The notes beneath the pieces are model-generated. The model was not told the DNA's origin. It made no database searches and saw only the letters and a list, made by a program, of their open reading frames with translations. 64,000 nt of DNA, taken from the NCBI GenBank assembly GCA_947457075.1, contig CANGUG010000008.1:62001-126000 (forward strand). The letters run 5' to 3'. The position numbers were made by a program, and so were the translations under genes. This stretch comes from Bacteroidota bacterium (GTDB lineage: Bacteria > Bacteroidota > Bacteroidia > Chitinophagales > Chitinophagaceae). This document shows, piece by piece, positions 1 to 9,171 of this stretch (position 1 is the first letter of the stretch; each line of letters starts with the position of its first letter).

Positions 1-1579
1 TGGATTGCTCTCTAATACCCGTATCAAAAATACGGTCAGCGCCATATTTGGCTTGAAGTCCTGCAAAACCTTGATTCACGTCGCCAATATTGCCAAGGTC
101 TTCGCCAAAAGCATAAACTAAAGGATTGCTATCAAATAATTGATCAAAATAATTATTCAATACTTCGTAGCCATTAACAATACTTGCATTCGCATCATAT
201 ACAGGATCCACCACCGAAACATTCAATGTACTCTTTTGTGTTTGATTGTATAAATACTTGCTATAAATATCTTGCTCGTCCTTTAAATAATTTTCCAATA
301 CATTCTTAATAGCAGTAACATTAGGATGTGTAGGCATTTGCTCCACAAGGGTATGAAAAGTTCTAAATATGTTTCTTTTTAAAGGCTCTTTGTTGTTGAT
401 TAATTCCTGAGTCAGCTCATGCACTTTTTGCAATGCTGCTCCATCCACACCCACTTGTGCTAAGGCATATAATTCATTCATTTTCTCCTTGATTGGATGA
501 ATATACTTTTCCCAAGCATTTTGTTTTTGATCGCGTACTTCATTTTTAACTGAAGTTTCTAATTCCTGTAAATCTTCTTCGGTGGTTAATTCATTTAATA
601 ATAACCATTCCCTCATTTTTTTATTGCAATCCCAGGTTCTTTCCCATTCCAATCGTTCAGCCGATTTGTATCGCTCATGGCTTCCACTGGTGGAATGTCC
701 CTGTGGTTGTGTTAACTCTTGAACATGAAACAAAACAGGGGTATGTGTGGCGCGGGTAAATGCAATACCTTCTTCAAATGTTTCACAAAGGGCGGCATAA
801 TCCCAACCCTTTACTTTAAATATTTTAATACCATTGGTACCTTCCTTTTTTTCGAAACCTGCCAATACTTCGGAGATAGAACCCTTCGTAGTTTGTAAAT
901 GTGTAGGAACCGAAATGCCATAGCCATCATCATAAACCACTATCGCCAATGGTGCTTGAATTACGCCAGCAGCATTCACTACTTCCCAAAAATGACCTTC
1001 CGAAGTACTTGCGTCTCCAATAGTGCAGAAACAAACCTCGTTGCCATTATTGCTTAAATGGGTAAAAGCCTCCTTATGCTTTGCATTCCTAAAACAGCTG
1101 GAAGCAAAAGCCATTCCTAGTCCACGCATCATTTGACCTGCAGTAGGGGCAATGTCGGCGGAAATATTGTATTGATTGACTAATTGATTCCACTCCCCTT
1201 TTTCATTTACAAAAGGAGTCGCAAAATGCGCATTCATATTTCTACCCCCACTAAACGGGTCATTGTGAACGTCGGCGTATAATTGAGCAAAATAATCTTC
1301 GGTATTGGCCACCCCTAATGCAAACATAAAAGTTTGGTCACGGTAGTATCCACTTCTAAAATCTCCTTTTTGAAAAAACTTGGCAAGTGCCACTTGTGCA
1401 ATTTCTTTACCGTCTCCAAATATGCCAAATTTTGCTTTTCCCGTAAGCACTTCTCTCCTTCCCAATAAACTCACTTCCCTACTCATTAATGCCACACGGT
1501 AGTCGGCTATTACAGAGCTTCGAAATGCTTCAAAGGAAAGCACATCTTGGGTTGTTACTGCGTCGGCTATAGGTTCCAT
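1..1579 (-). CDS. Fused thiamine-diphosphate dehydrogenase E1 (alpha + beta), 2-oxoisovalerate/pyruvate dehydrogenase type; 3' end outside window
   Basis: An open frame runs from the ATG at 1577-1579 to the left edge without a stop (about 526 codons), so only the N-terminal part is present. The alpha-type domain has the thiamine-diphosphate motif, GDAST near residue 188 followed by YDDGYGIS near residue 212. From about residue 460 the sequence turns into the beta-type transketolase domain (VYAFGEDLGNIGDVNQGF, then FDTGIREQS). Fused alpha-beta E1 proteins of this kind are usual in Bacteroidota and decarboxylate a 2-oxo acid for transfer to a lipoyl E2 protein in the cytoplasm. The exact substrate (branched-chain 2-oxo acid or pyruvate) cannot be told from this part. 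A TAnnTTTG promoter element lies immediately upstream. Confidence 0.88.
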   Translation of the reverse strand, partial: MEPIADAVTTQDVLSFEAFRSSVIADYRVALMSREVSLLGRREVLTGKAKFGIFGDGKEIAQVALAKFFQKGDFRSGYYRDQTFMFALGVANTEDYFAQLYADVHNDPFSGGRNMNAHFATPFVNEKGEWNQLVNQYNISADIAPTAGQMMRGLGMAFASSCFRNAKHKEAFTHLSNNGNEVCFCTIGDASTSEGHFWEVVNAAGVIQAPLAIVVYDDGYGISVPTHLQTTKGSISEVLAGFEKKEGTNGIKIFKVKGWDYAALCETFEEGIAFTRATHTPVLFHVQELTQPQGHSTSGSHERYKSAERLEWERTWDCNKKMREWLLLNELTTEEDLQELETSVKNEVRDQKQNAWEKYIHPIKEKMNELYALAQVGVDGAALQKVHELTQELINNKEPLKRNIFRTFHTLVEQMPTHPNVTAIKNVLENYLKDEQDIYSKYLYNQTQKSTLNVSVVDPVYDANASIVNGYEVLNNYFDQLFDSNPLVYAFGEDLGNIGDVNQGFAGLQAKYGADRIFDTGIREQS

Positions 1580-1583
1580 TTTA

Positions 1584-1591
1584 CAAAAGTA
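1584..1591 (-). promoter_or_regulatory. -7 promoter element (TAnnTTTG) of the E1 gene
   Basis: Read on the minus strand the sequence is TACTTTTG, an exact match to the Bacteroidota -7 consensus, ending four bases before the ATG at 1579. The transcript would have almost no leader. No convincing -33 TTTG at the usual spacing was found. Confidence 0.45.
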
Positions 1592-1736
1592 GGGGTCAAA
1601 ATGCAATAAAAATCAAGAAATAGATAAAAAGGCCTATTTCATAATTTTTCAATATTTTAGCTTAATAAATGGCTGTTTTTTGTGCATAAATTTAAGTAAG
1701 AAATACAGCCTAGTCCTTAAATTTAAATCGAAGCAT

Positions 1737-2099
1737 ATGAAAATCAAGATGTTGGCAATGGCGGTGTTGATCACCATTGGTGGTTACGCTCAAAGCAGCT
1801 TAAAATTTGATGTAAAAAACCATAATTATGGTAAAATAAAAAAAGGCGTACACAAATCTGTGGTGTTTTCCTACACCAATAATGGCGCTAAACCTGCCGT
1901 AATTGAATTTGCTAATGCAGAGTGTGGATGTACGCAGCCTGAATACAACCAAAACCCTGTTTTGAAAGGACAAAAGGGTACCATAAAAGTTACTTATACC
2001 GCACCAAATGAAGGTCAATTTAAAAAACGAGTAACTGTAAAATTTGCAGGTGAAAAAGAAGTGACGGAGTTAATGATAGAGGGAGAAGTAATCAAGTAA
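1737..2099 (+). CDS. DUF1573 domain exported protein
   Basis: A protein of 120 residues. The ATG at 1737 is preferred over an in-frame TTG at 1680 because it places a signal peptide at the very N-terminus (KMLAMAVLITIGGYAQ). The mature part is one DUF1573 immunoglobulin-like beta-sandwich: a phenylalanine/tyrosine pattern (FDVKNHNYGKIKKG), the family CGCT cysteine motif in the middle and a closing ELMIEGEV strand. DUF1573 proteins are abundant, secreted and of unknown function in Bacteroidota. The gene stands alone and is followed by two strong hairpins, so it is probably monocistronic. Confidence 0.85.
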   Translation: MKIKMLAMAVLITIGGYAQSSLKFDVKNHNYGKIKKGVHKSVVFSYTNNGAKPAVIEFANAECGCTQPEYNQNPVLKGQKGTIKVTYTAPNEGQFKKRVTVKFAGEKEVTELMIEGEVIK

Positions 2100-2112
2100 A
2101 CCAATACCGAAA

Positions 2113-2141
2113 CAAATATTCACTAGAAGCGTGAATATTTG
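2113..2141. terminator. Hairpin after the DUF1573 gene (11-bp stem)
   Basis: CAAATATTCAC at 2113-2123 pairs perfectly with 2131-2141 across a 7-base loop. There is no T run, so it may act as a 3' stabilising hairpin rather than a true intrinsic terminator. Confidence 0.45.
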
Positions 2142-2145
2142 ATCT

Positions 2146-2187
2146 AACCAAAGTGCCCGATGTAATATACAATCGGGCACTTTGGTT
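2146..2187. terminator. Strong hairpin downstream of the DUF1573 gene (16-bp perfect stem)
   Basis: AACCAAAGTGCCCGAT at 2146-2161 is the exact reverse complement of 2172-2187, with a 10-base loop. It lies about 50 bp after the stop codon and is the most likely end of the DUF1573 transcript, although the following T-rich stretch is weak. The rest of the 2188-2371 gap shows no supported gene. Confidence 0.6.
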
Positions 2188-2371
2188 ATTCGCTTTGTTT
2201 ATAATAAGTTAACACCGGAATAATGTACAGTTCGTTGGCGTCAATTAAATTTGCAATACACTATATCTACATAGATGCATATAGCAAGCAATCGTTAACG
2301 CCCGTTGTTTCCACAATGGGCATTTTTATAATTTTTAACCTCAACTATCATTCAACAACTATTTTACCAAT

Positions 2372-2403
2372 AAAAAAAAGGCCCCAGAAAACTGAGGCCT
2401 TTT
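2372..2403 (-). terminator. Intrinsic terminator of the first SusC/SusD unit
   Basis: A stem of AAAAGGCC with GGCCTTTT plus an inner CAG/CTG with one mismatch and an AAAA loop. Read on the minus strand it ends in a run of T (the A run at 2372-2379). It lies about 25 bp after the SusD stop codon. Confidence 0.75.
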
Positions 2404-2425
2404 ATTTATAATTGCTACTAATCAA

Positions 2426-3889
2426 TTAGTCGTTTTGTACAGTTAAAGGATTAGCGTTAATTTCTGATTGAGGGATTAACCACTGCCAAGCGTTATCGCC
2501 AGCTGGAACACTTACAACCACAGCAAGCGCTGAATTATGGTTAGCTCCGCTTCTATCTAAAGGTAAATTTAATCTCTTTAAATCAAAGAATCTAAAGCCT
2601 TCACCCCATAATTCTACACGTCTGCTATTCATGATTTCTGTAATGAATGCAGCACCTGTATTAGCTGAAGTAGTGTATCCTGGAACACGTGTTTGCATGA
2701 ATGTAGTAAACACGGTTTTAGCACCAGCTTCATCATTGTTTCGGGCACGCGCTTCAGCCTCAATTAAGAACATTTCAGCAGCCCTCATATAAGGTATATC
2801 ACCTACTGAATTCGCATCACTTTTAGCTCTGAACTTCTGTGTCATAAAAGCAGCTCTACTTCCCCCTGGAGGTGTAACTGAATTCGCAGAAGTAGGAGAA
2901 GGTACCCAAAGGGCTCTTCTTAAATCAGTTGCTGCCATAGTATTGTACAATGCAGAATTAATACATTTAGGATTGGTACGAATATTTGTAGAGTTAAAAT
3001 TAAAACTGATATAGGCTAAGTAAGCAGTAAAGTATTCTGTTTGGTCATCAATTTGACTACTTCCCCACATCCACTCAGGATTGGTCCAAGAAGCTGAGCC
3101 ATCTGTGAATTGTGCTGCGGTATTCATTAAAGTATAACCTACTCTAGCTGCTGCTGCCTTAGAAGCTGCAGTCGCCCAATCCTGTTGGGTTAAAGCAACA
3201 CGCGCTTGTAGGCCTAAAACAACACTTAAGTTAAAATTAGACTTATCAGCTCTTGCATTTGTTAATAAAGTAGCTGCTCTGTTTAAATCATTATTAACTT
3301 GAGTATATACTTCAGCAACAGTAGCACGTGGTTGTGGATTAATTGTATTCGTTAAAACCAAAGGAACAGCTAAGCCATTATTTGCAGCTCCCTGTACAAA
3401 GCGCCTGCCATAATATTGTACTAAATTAAAATATGCCCATGCACGGTAAGTTAATGCTTGACCAAGCATATTGTTTTTATCAGCAGGTAAACCTACCGTT
3501 TTATCAATGCCATTGATAATTACGTTGGCATTAGAAATAATTCTAAAATAGAATTGGTAAGGGAAAGTACTACCGCCATTTGCATTTCGGTGGTCGATCC
3601 ATCTATACATAGAAATGAACCAACCATTGGATTGGCCACTAAAAACGTAATCCTCGCCCAACACATCGTTGTTGATCATGTGGGTTCCTTGTCCAAAAGA
3701 ACCCTGGCTACCATAACCCATATACATGGATCTGTGAATTCCATTTAAAGATGCTTTTGCATTTTCAACAGTCGTAATAGCTGAACCAGCATCTACACTA
3801 GTAGTTGGCTTGGTATCTAGAAACTCTTTTTTACAAGAACTCAATGTTAGAATTGCTAGTAAAAATGAGGTTTGAAATATATATTTCAT
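2426..3889 (-). CDS. RagB/SusD family surface lipoprotein (locus 1)
   Basis: A protein of 487 residues with a lipoprotein signal (LLAILTLSSC, lipidated cysteine near residue 19). It carries the N-terminal SusD-like region and the typical RagB/SusD C-terminal end (RRVELWGEGFRFFDLKRLN, then WLIPQSEINANP). SusD proteins cap the SusC transporter on the cell surface and hand it the ligand. It follows its SusC by 18 bp in the same operon and precedes a terminator. No enzyme or regulator is attached to this pair, so its substrate (glycan, peptide or other) cannot be deduced. Confidence 0.93.
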   Translation of the reverse strand: MKYIFQTSFLLAILTLSSCKKEFLDTKPTTSVDAGSAITTVENAKASLNGIHRSMYMGYGSQGSFGQGTHMINNDVLGEDYVFSGQSNGWFISMYRWIDHRNANGGSTFPYQFYFRIISNANVIINGIDKTVGLPADKNNMLGQALTYRAWAYFNLVQYYGRRFVQGAANNGLAVPLVLTNTINPQPRATVAEVYTQVNNDLNRAATLLTNARADKSNFNLSVVLGLQARVALTQQDWATAASKAAAARVGYTLMNTAAQFTDGSASWTNPEWMWGSSQIDDQTEYFTAYLAYISFNFNSTNIRTNPKCINSALYNTMAATDLRRALWVPSPTSANSVTPPGGSRAAFMTQKFRAKSDANSVGDIPYMRAAEMFLIEAEARARNNDEAGAKTVFTTFMQTRVPGYTTSANTGAAFITEIMNSRRVELWGEGFRFFDLKRLNLPLDRSGANHNSALAVVVSVPAGDNAWQWLIPQSEINANPLTVQND

Positions 3890-3907
3890 CTTATACTATT
3901 TAAAATT

Positions 3908-6900
3908 TTATAAATTAAAGTTTACACCAAAGTTTAATACGGCAGCAGGAATGTAAGCAATTGAAGTTACCCCTGAGAAAGCCTGAGCCGGGTTCATACC
4001 TGATCTTCTAGTAAACATTCTTAAATTTTCAGCTGAGATATAAATCCTGGCACTATTAAATGGTTTCTTGGAAGCAAATACGTGATCGTATGAGAAAGTC
4101 ACATTTTGGATATTCAAGAAAGATGCGTCGGTTAACCAACGAGAACTCGTTGCACCAAAAAACGAAGTTTGTGCATTGTCCATTCTTGGTACATCTGTAA
4201 TATCACCTGGGTTTCTCCATCTTCTCAACATATCTGTATGTAAAGCAGCACCATAAGTACCTGCATGCATATAAGCAGCATAGGTATCATCATAAGTTAA
4301 TCCACCAATTTGCCAGTTTGCAATAGCGCTTAAAGTGAATTCCTTGTATCTAACTGAAGTGTTAATTGAACCATAAACGTCAGGGATTGCACTTCCGCTA
4401 TAGTCAAATTTGGCTCTGTTAGGATCGGTAGTTACAGAATCACGATTTGCAGTAACTCTTAAAGTAGATGCAGTTACTAATGCTGGATCTGCACGATATA
4501 ATGCTGCTCCATCTACCGGGTCAACGCCATACCATTGTCTTAACCAATAATCATTAATAGATTTACCCACCATTAACTTTTTAGTACCACTAATAATTTC
4601 CTTCTGTGGCATTTTGGTAATTTGGTTTGTGAAAGTTGTAGCATTCACACCCACTTTCCAAGTAAAGTCGGTTGTCTTGATTACTTCTAAATCCAATTGT
4701 AATTCAAAACCTCTGTTAAACATTCCACCAATGTTTTTACTAATTGAACTGAATCCACTAGACACTGGTAAAGGCACACTAAATAGTAAATTATTAGTTT
4801 GTCTTTTGAAATATTCAAACGAACCACTTAAACGATTATTGAATAAAGTAAAGTCCATTCCAATATCAAATTGGCCATTGGCTTCCCATGTCAAAGAATC
4901 ATTTCCTAAGCTAGTAGATTGTAAAATTCCTGGATTTAATCCATTGTTACGGCCAATGCTGTATAATGTTTGAGAAGCATAATAGCTAATACCCGCATCA
5001 TTACCCGTTGTACCATAAGAAGATCTTATTTTCAAGAAGTTCACGAACTTAACTTTTTCCATGAATTTTTCTTTACTCACTAACCAAGCAGCACTAGCAC
5101 TCCAAAACTTACCCCATCTTACATCTGAACCAAAACGGCTATTACCGTCCGTTCTACCACCTAAGGTTAAAAAGTATTTAGAATTGTAGTCATATTTTAA
5201 GTTACCGAAATAACTTTCAATTCTATGGTTATCTACATAAGAACCTAAATCGGTCGTAGTGGTAAAATTGATTAACTCAAAGTTTCCATCAACCACCTGA
5301 CCTTGTCTTGTACCATATAATAAGTCCTCATTATTGCTGTAATTTTCATGTCCCAATAAAACATCGAAATTATTTTCGTTGATTTTTTTGGTGTATGTCA
5401 ATAATTGGTTAAAAGTGAAGTTGGTTAATAATTGATTTTGCTTTGAAGATCTTCCTGCAGGAGCTCCATCACCAATAATTTTATTTTGGTAGGTTAAGTC
5501 CATTCTATTTTGAACGTCTGCAGCAAAGTTGGTGGTGAATTTCAATCCATCATACAATTTAAATTCTGCAAAAGAACGACCATTGAACACGTTTCTAGTA
5601 AAACGCTCATCACTGAATTCATTTTCTGCAATCGTATGACGACCACCATAAGCACCTGCAGGTCTTATAAATCCTGTAGAGTTACCATAGTCATACTGTC
5701 TTTTACCATTGGCATCTAATAAATAAGCCCCTAATTTTGAACGATCATACATATACACTGGGAAAATAGGGCCCATTCTAGAAGCAAAAAAGAAAGGATT
5801 TACAATGGAGTTACTTCCATCAGTAGAGGCAAATAAACCACCACTTCTTGTAAAGGCAATATTCATTCCCGTTTTCAACCAAGATTTTACCTGTGAATTC
5901 ACATTGGTTCTTACACTGAATCTTTCAAAATCTGATCTTTTAATGTAACCATTTTCTTTTAAGTAGTTAAAAGAAACGAAGTAATCTGTCTTGTCAGCAC
6001 CACCGCTGAAATTTAAACTATATTCATTACGTGTTGCGTTTCTTGAAAGTGGGTTAAACCAGTCTAAATCCTCTGGTTTGTAAATTAATTGCGCACTTGG
6101 ATTTAAAGTACCATCTGGATTCATTAATCTGTTATTAGGTACGTCAAAAGCATTGTATCCCAATAAATCAACGATACCTTGTTGGCCAGTTACTAAGCCA
6201 GAAGCCTGGTTGCTTGCTGCTGCAAGAGATAAAGGGCTTGCTGCTCTATATGCCAAGGAGTTTCTATAAGCTTCCCACATTAAAGGATAATATTGAGCAG
6301 CATTTACTCGGTCATAGTTAGGAATCGCACGAGAGTTCACACTTGAATTGTATTTGAAAGTAACATTGTTTCTTCCAGACTTACCTTTTTTAGTAGTAAT
6401 CATTACCACACCATTCGCAGCACGAGAACCGTACAATGAAGTAGTAGCCGCGTCTTTCAATACGGATAAACTTTCAACGTCGTCCATGTTAATGTTAGCA
6501 ATGCTAGAAGTGTAAGGAACTCCATCTACTACGTACAAAGGATCGTTAGAAGCAGAAATAGATCCAAATCCTCTAATTCTAATTGCAGGAGAAGAACCTG
6601 GTTGACCGTTTGGAGTTGTAGTTGCGATACCTGGTGCAGCACCAATTAAGGCGTTGGCAACACTGGTTAAAGGTCGGTCTTGGAATTCTTTGGCAGTTAC
6701 CGTTGCAGCACTACCTGTAAAGTTGGTTTTCTTTGTTGTACCATAAGCTACAACAACTACATCTGTCAACTTATTATCCGCAGGACTTAACTTAACGTTT
6801 AATACTCCATTGGCTGGAATAGCAACGTTTAAACTATTGAATTCAACTGCCGAAAACGAAAGTGCTTTTGCCGCTTGCGTTAAGGAAATTGAATAAGTAC

Positions 6901-7069
6901 CGTCTGCCTTCGTGGTCGTTCCCATATTGGTGTTTCTTACAAACACTGACACGTTGGAAACCGGCACTCCATTTTCATCTGTTACTTTACCTGTAATTAC
7001 TCTTGTTTGTGCAAAAGCAGCTACATTTAAAAGCAAAAATGAAAACATAAAAATTAATTGTTTCTTCAT
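3908..7069 (-). CDS. SusC/RagA family TonB-linked outer membrane transporter (locus 1)
   Basis: A protein of 1053 residues, a normal length for SusC. It starts with a signal peptide (MKKQLIFMFSFLLLNVAAFA), then a carboxypeptidase-regulatory-like domain (RVITGKVTDENGVPVSNVSV) at about residues 22-100. A TonB plug follows (IRIRGFGSISASNDPLYVVD, about 110-230), and then a long beta-barrel ending with an aromatic-rich strand and FNL. It imports ligands across the outer membrane using TonB energy together with the SusD encoded next. It is the first gene of a two-gene operon. Confidence 0.95.
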   Translation of the reverse strand: MKKQLIFMFSFLLLNVAAFAQTRVITGKVTDENGVPVSNVSVFVRNTNMGTTTKADGTYSISLTQAAKALSFSAVEFNSLNVAIPANGVLNVKLSPADNKLTDVVVVAYGTTKKTNFTGSAATVTAKEFQDRPLTSVANALIGAAPGIATTTPNGQPGSSPAIRIRGFGSISASNDPLYVVDGVPYTSSIANINMDDVESLSVLKDAATTSLYGSRAANGVVMITTKKGKSGRNNVTFKYNSSVNSRAIPNYDRVNAAQYYPLMWEAYRNSLAYRAASPLSLAAASNQASGLVTGQQGIVDLLGYNAFDVPNNRLMNPDGTLNPSAQLIYKPEDLDWFNPLSRNATRNEYSLNFSGGADKTDYFVSFNYLKENGYIKRSDFERFSVRTNVNSQVKSWLKTGMNIAFTRSGGLFASTDGSNSIVNPFFFASRMGPIFPVYMYDRSKLGAYLLDANGKRQYDYGNSTGFIRPAGAYGGRHTIAENEFSDERFTRNVFNGRSFAEFKLYDGLKFTTNFAADVQNRMDLTYQNKIIGDGAPAGRSSKQNQLLTNFTFNQLLTYTKKINENNFDVLLGHENYSNNEDLLYGTRQGQVVDGNFELINFTTTTDLGSYVDNHRIESYFGNLKYDYNSKYFLTLGGRTDGNSRFGSDVRWGKFWSASAAWLVSKEKFMEKVKFVNFLKIRSSYGTTGNDAGISYYASQTLYSIGRNNGLNPGILQSTSLGNDSLTWEANGQFDIGMDFTLFNNRLSGSFEYFKRQTNNLLFSVPLPVSSGFSSISKNIGGMFNRGFELQLDLEVIKTTDFTWKVGVNATTFTNQITKMPQKEIISGTKKLMVGKSINDYWLRQWYGVDPVDGAALYRADPALVTASTLRVTANRDSVTTDPNRAKFDYSGSAIPDVYGSINTSVRYKEFTLSAIANWQIGGLTYDDTYAAYMHAGTYGAALHTDMLRRWRNPGDITDVPRMDNAQTSFFGATSSRWLTDASFLNIQNVTFSYDHVFASKKPFNSARIYISAENLRMFTRRSGMNPAQAFSGVTSIAYIPAAVLNFGVNFNL

Positions 7070-7403
7070 ATTTAAATTTTTGTGTTATTCTAATGCGTAA
7101 AAATAGGGAAGAAAATTTTACGAACTAATTATTTACTGTAATAATTTCTATGCTAGTCATAAATAATTTTTATCCTTATTAAAATGATTTTAAATAGAAT
7201 CTAGGGCTGTTTTCGCCTTTTTGTTTAATAAAGTGGATTGAACAGCATTTATTGCATAAACATACTTGCCCGAAATGGCAAAATACCCCCTCAAATGAGG
7301 CTAAAATGCCCTTGTTTTATGGCATGGAAAAGGAGCTTATTGCCTCAGTAGTATAGAAAAAGGGCATTGGCAATTAAAGCAAAACAGCCTTATGGATGGT
7401 TGG
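7070..7403. other. Intergenic region upstream of the locus 1 SusC gene
   Basis: 334 bp without a supported gene. It must contain the promoter for the minus-strand SusC gene starting at 7069, but no exact TAnnTTTG element was found. It holds two related short motifs, AAAATACCCC near 7279 and AAAATGCCCT near 7303, and a distant inverted pair ATGCCCTT (7306-7313) / AAGGGCAT (7360-7367). No terminator for the gene ending at 7404 is convincing. Confidence 0.4.
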
Positions 7404-8126
7404 CTACTGCTTCCCTTGAGTAGGAATAGCATATAAATTTCGGTCCCTCGCCTGACTTACTTCCATGATAATTTGATATACAAATTTGCTTTTCACAGGT
7501 ACCCCATTAATGGTGGCAGGTAAAAAATCGTAGGCATCAGGTTTGTCTTTGTCAATGGATAGAGGATTTTCTGCATTAAAGAAAGTGGATGTGTAATTCA
7601 AACTCAAACTTTCCACTTTGCCGGTTTCAGAAAGTGAAAAAACATACTCCATTAATACCTTATCGGTTTGTTGTTTTACCGCTGTTGGTAAATTGCGTTC
7701 ATTGTATAATAAATTAAAACCGTAATGCACACCGCCTAATTTTATAGGTTGTACAACTTTGGCATTTTGAAATTTACTCGTGTCAATGATATACCCTTCT
7801 TTAACTATTGTTTTACGATCTATCACATTGTAAATTAATTTTTTATTGGTATAGTCATATACCTGGATTAAATCACCTGCCGTGTTAAAATAATTCCAAA
7901 CACTATCCTTTTGGCCATTTTTATAAACACCTCTAGCTAATTCTGCATTGTTCATGTCAATAACAAAACACTCTCCATTTTTAACTTTCTTTCCATTCAA
8001 TTTAACATGCTCTGCATTTTGAACCAAGTTGGCTGAAACCCGATCCTTGATCCATTTTGGCGCCTGCGCATTTACAGAAACCGAAGTAATGAATAGTCCT
8101 ATCAATAAAAAATATTTATAATTCAT
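7404..8126 (-). CDS. Exported protein with MORN-like repeats and a TonB C-terminal-like end
   Basis: A protein of 240 residues from the ATG at 8126; an in-frame ATG at 8156 would add ten residues ahead of the signal peptide (NYKYFLLIGLFITSVSVNA). The middle has short strand-turn units resembling MORN-like repeats (ELARGVYKNGQKDSVWNYF, then DLIQVYDYTNKKLIY). The C-terminal 90 residues contain FLPATINGVPVKSKFVYQI, which recalls the C-terminal domain of TonB-like proteins. The gene sits between two SusC/SusD loci on the same strand but is separated from the upstream one by a terminator. Function unknown; an envelope role is inferred. Confidence 0.6.
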   Translation of the reverse strand: MNYKYFLLIGLFITSVSVNAQAPKWIKDRVSANLVQNAEHVKLNGKKVKNGECFVIDMNNAELARGVYKNGQKDSVWNYFNTAGDLIQVYDYTNKKLIYNVIDRKTIVKEGYIIDTSKFQNAKVVQPIKLGGVHYGFNLLYNERNLPTAVKQQTDKVLMEYVFSLSETGKVESLSLNYTSTFFNAENPLSIDKDKPDAYDFLPATINGVPVKSKFVYQIIMEVSQARDRNLYAIPTQGKQ

Positions 8127-8168
8127 GGTGAATGTATTTACATGGAAGTTACGCATTTATGTGCACTA

Positions 8169-8200
8169 AAAAAGGCTGTCATTTTCATGACAGCCTTTTT
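8169..8200 (-). terminator. Intrinsic terminator of the second SusC/SusD unit
   Basis: AAAAAGGCTGTCAT at 8169-8182 pairs perfectly with 8187-8200 across a TTTC loop, with A runs before and T runs after. It lies about 20 bp downstream of the DUF1735 gene stop. Confidence 0.85.
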
Positions 8201-8219
8201 CAAATAATAACACTTAAAA

Positions 8220-9152
8220 TTATCTTGGTCTTACATAAGTTAATGTATCCAAAAATCCTCTTGCATCATTAGCATTGTATCTAAAGTAGATATACATTGT
8301 TTTATCCGCAGCTTGTCTACCTTGACCTGATCCAGGTCCAGTATAAATACTGATTGGAGTAGCGCCGCCTTGGTTGTAAACATTGGTTACTAAGTTGGTA
8401 GCTAAATCAAATACAACCACAGGAGAAATTGCTGAGCCGTACCATGAAACGCTACCTGGACCAACCCCAATTGGATGACCAAAACTACCTGCATCTGGCC
8501 AGTAAAAACCAACTGCATTGGCACCCAATGTTCTCATTTCCATTGTGATATCACTGTAAGGGAAATTGTAAGGTACACGAGTATGGTATCCTCTTAATTT
8601 ATATACGCCGTCATATTTATTTCTTACTCCAAAAGAGTAAACAGAAACGCCATAATTGCCACTAATGATACCCGTGCTCACCGCAGTAATTTTAATAGGC
8701 AATGCATAGGCCTTATTGTAATTAAAATCAGGGCTGATTTTTACAGTTGCTTGAACTGTAGTTTGGCTAGTTCCTTTTTTAATCACTACTGAAGTAGGAT
8801 AACTTGCAACCGTTGCAGGTGGCACTTCTTTTGAAGTACCATTTGCCGTATTGAAAGTGGTCAACGAAGCTGCATCTGTAGCTAATGTTACAGTAATATC
8901 AGATGTTGCTGTTCCTGGACCAGTATAATGCACGTTAATATTGAATTTTGCACTATCCCCAGCTGCAAGTACACCTAAGTCGGTATAGTATCCAGGAATA
9001 CCAGAAGGTGCAGTATTATCGCCGGTATTAGCAAATTCAATCACGTTTGTAGCTTTTGAAGGATCAGTATTCATGGCGCCTTCTTTTAAACAAGAAGCGA
9101 ACATTAAAACACTAGCACCTACTGCTAAAATTTTGATTTTCATATTTTTCAT
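8220..9152 (-). CDS. DUF1735 domain (BT_3987-like) surface lipoprotein
   Basis: A protein of 310 residues with a lipobox (SVLMFASC). Residues about 40-175 match the DUF1735 immunoglobulin-like domain often found in proteins co-encoded with SusC/SusD pairs. The remaining C-terminal part (DGVYKLRGYHTRVPYNFPY) looks like the beta-rich ligand-side domain of such lipoproteins. It is the last gene of the operon, 20 bp after the SusD-like gene. A second ATG at 9143 is also possible. A likely role is a surface binding protein; the ligand is unknown. Confidence 0.75.
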   Translation of the reverse strand: MKNMKIKILAVGASVLMFASCLKEGAMNTDPSKATNVIEFANTGDNTAPSGIPGYYTDLGVLAAGDSAKFNINVHYTGPGTATSDITVTLATDAASLTTFNTANGTSKEVPPATVASYPTSVVIKKGTSQTTVQATVKISPDFNYNKAYALPIKITAVSTGIISGNYGVSVYSFGVRNKYDGVYKLRGYHTRVPYNFPYSDITMEMRTLGANAVGFYWPDAGSFGHPIGVGPGSVSWYGSAISPVVVFDLATNLVTNVYNQGGATPISIYTGPGSGQGRQAADKTMYIYFRYNANDARGFLDTLTYVRPR

Positions 9153-9171
9153 TTTCTAAATATTTTAATAA

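Noticed and set aside
2223..2411. A 62-residue plus-strand reading frame upstream of the SusD terminator
   Set aside because: It runs through the terminator hairpin, has no recognisable family or signal peptide and odd composition.
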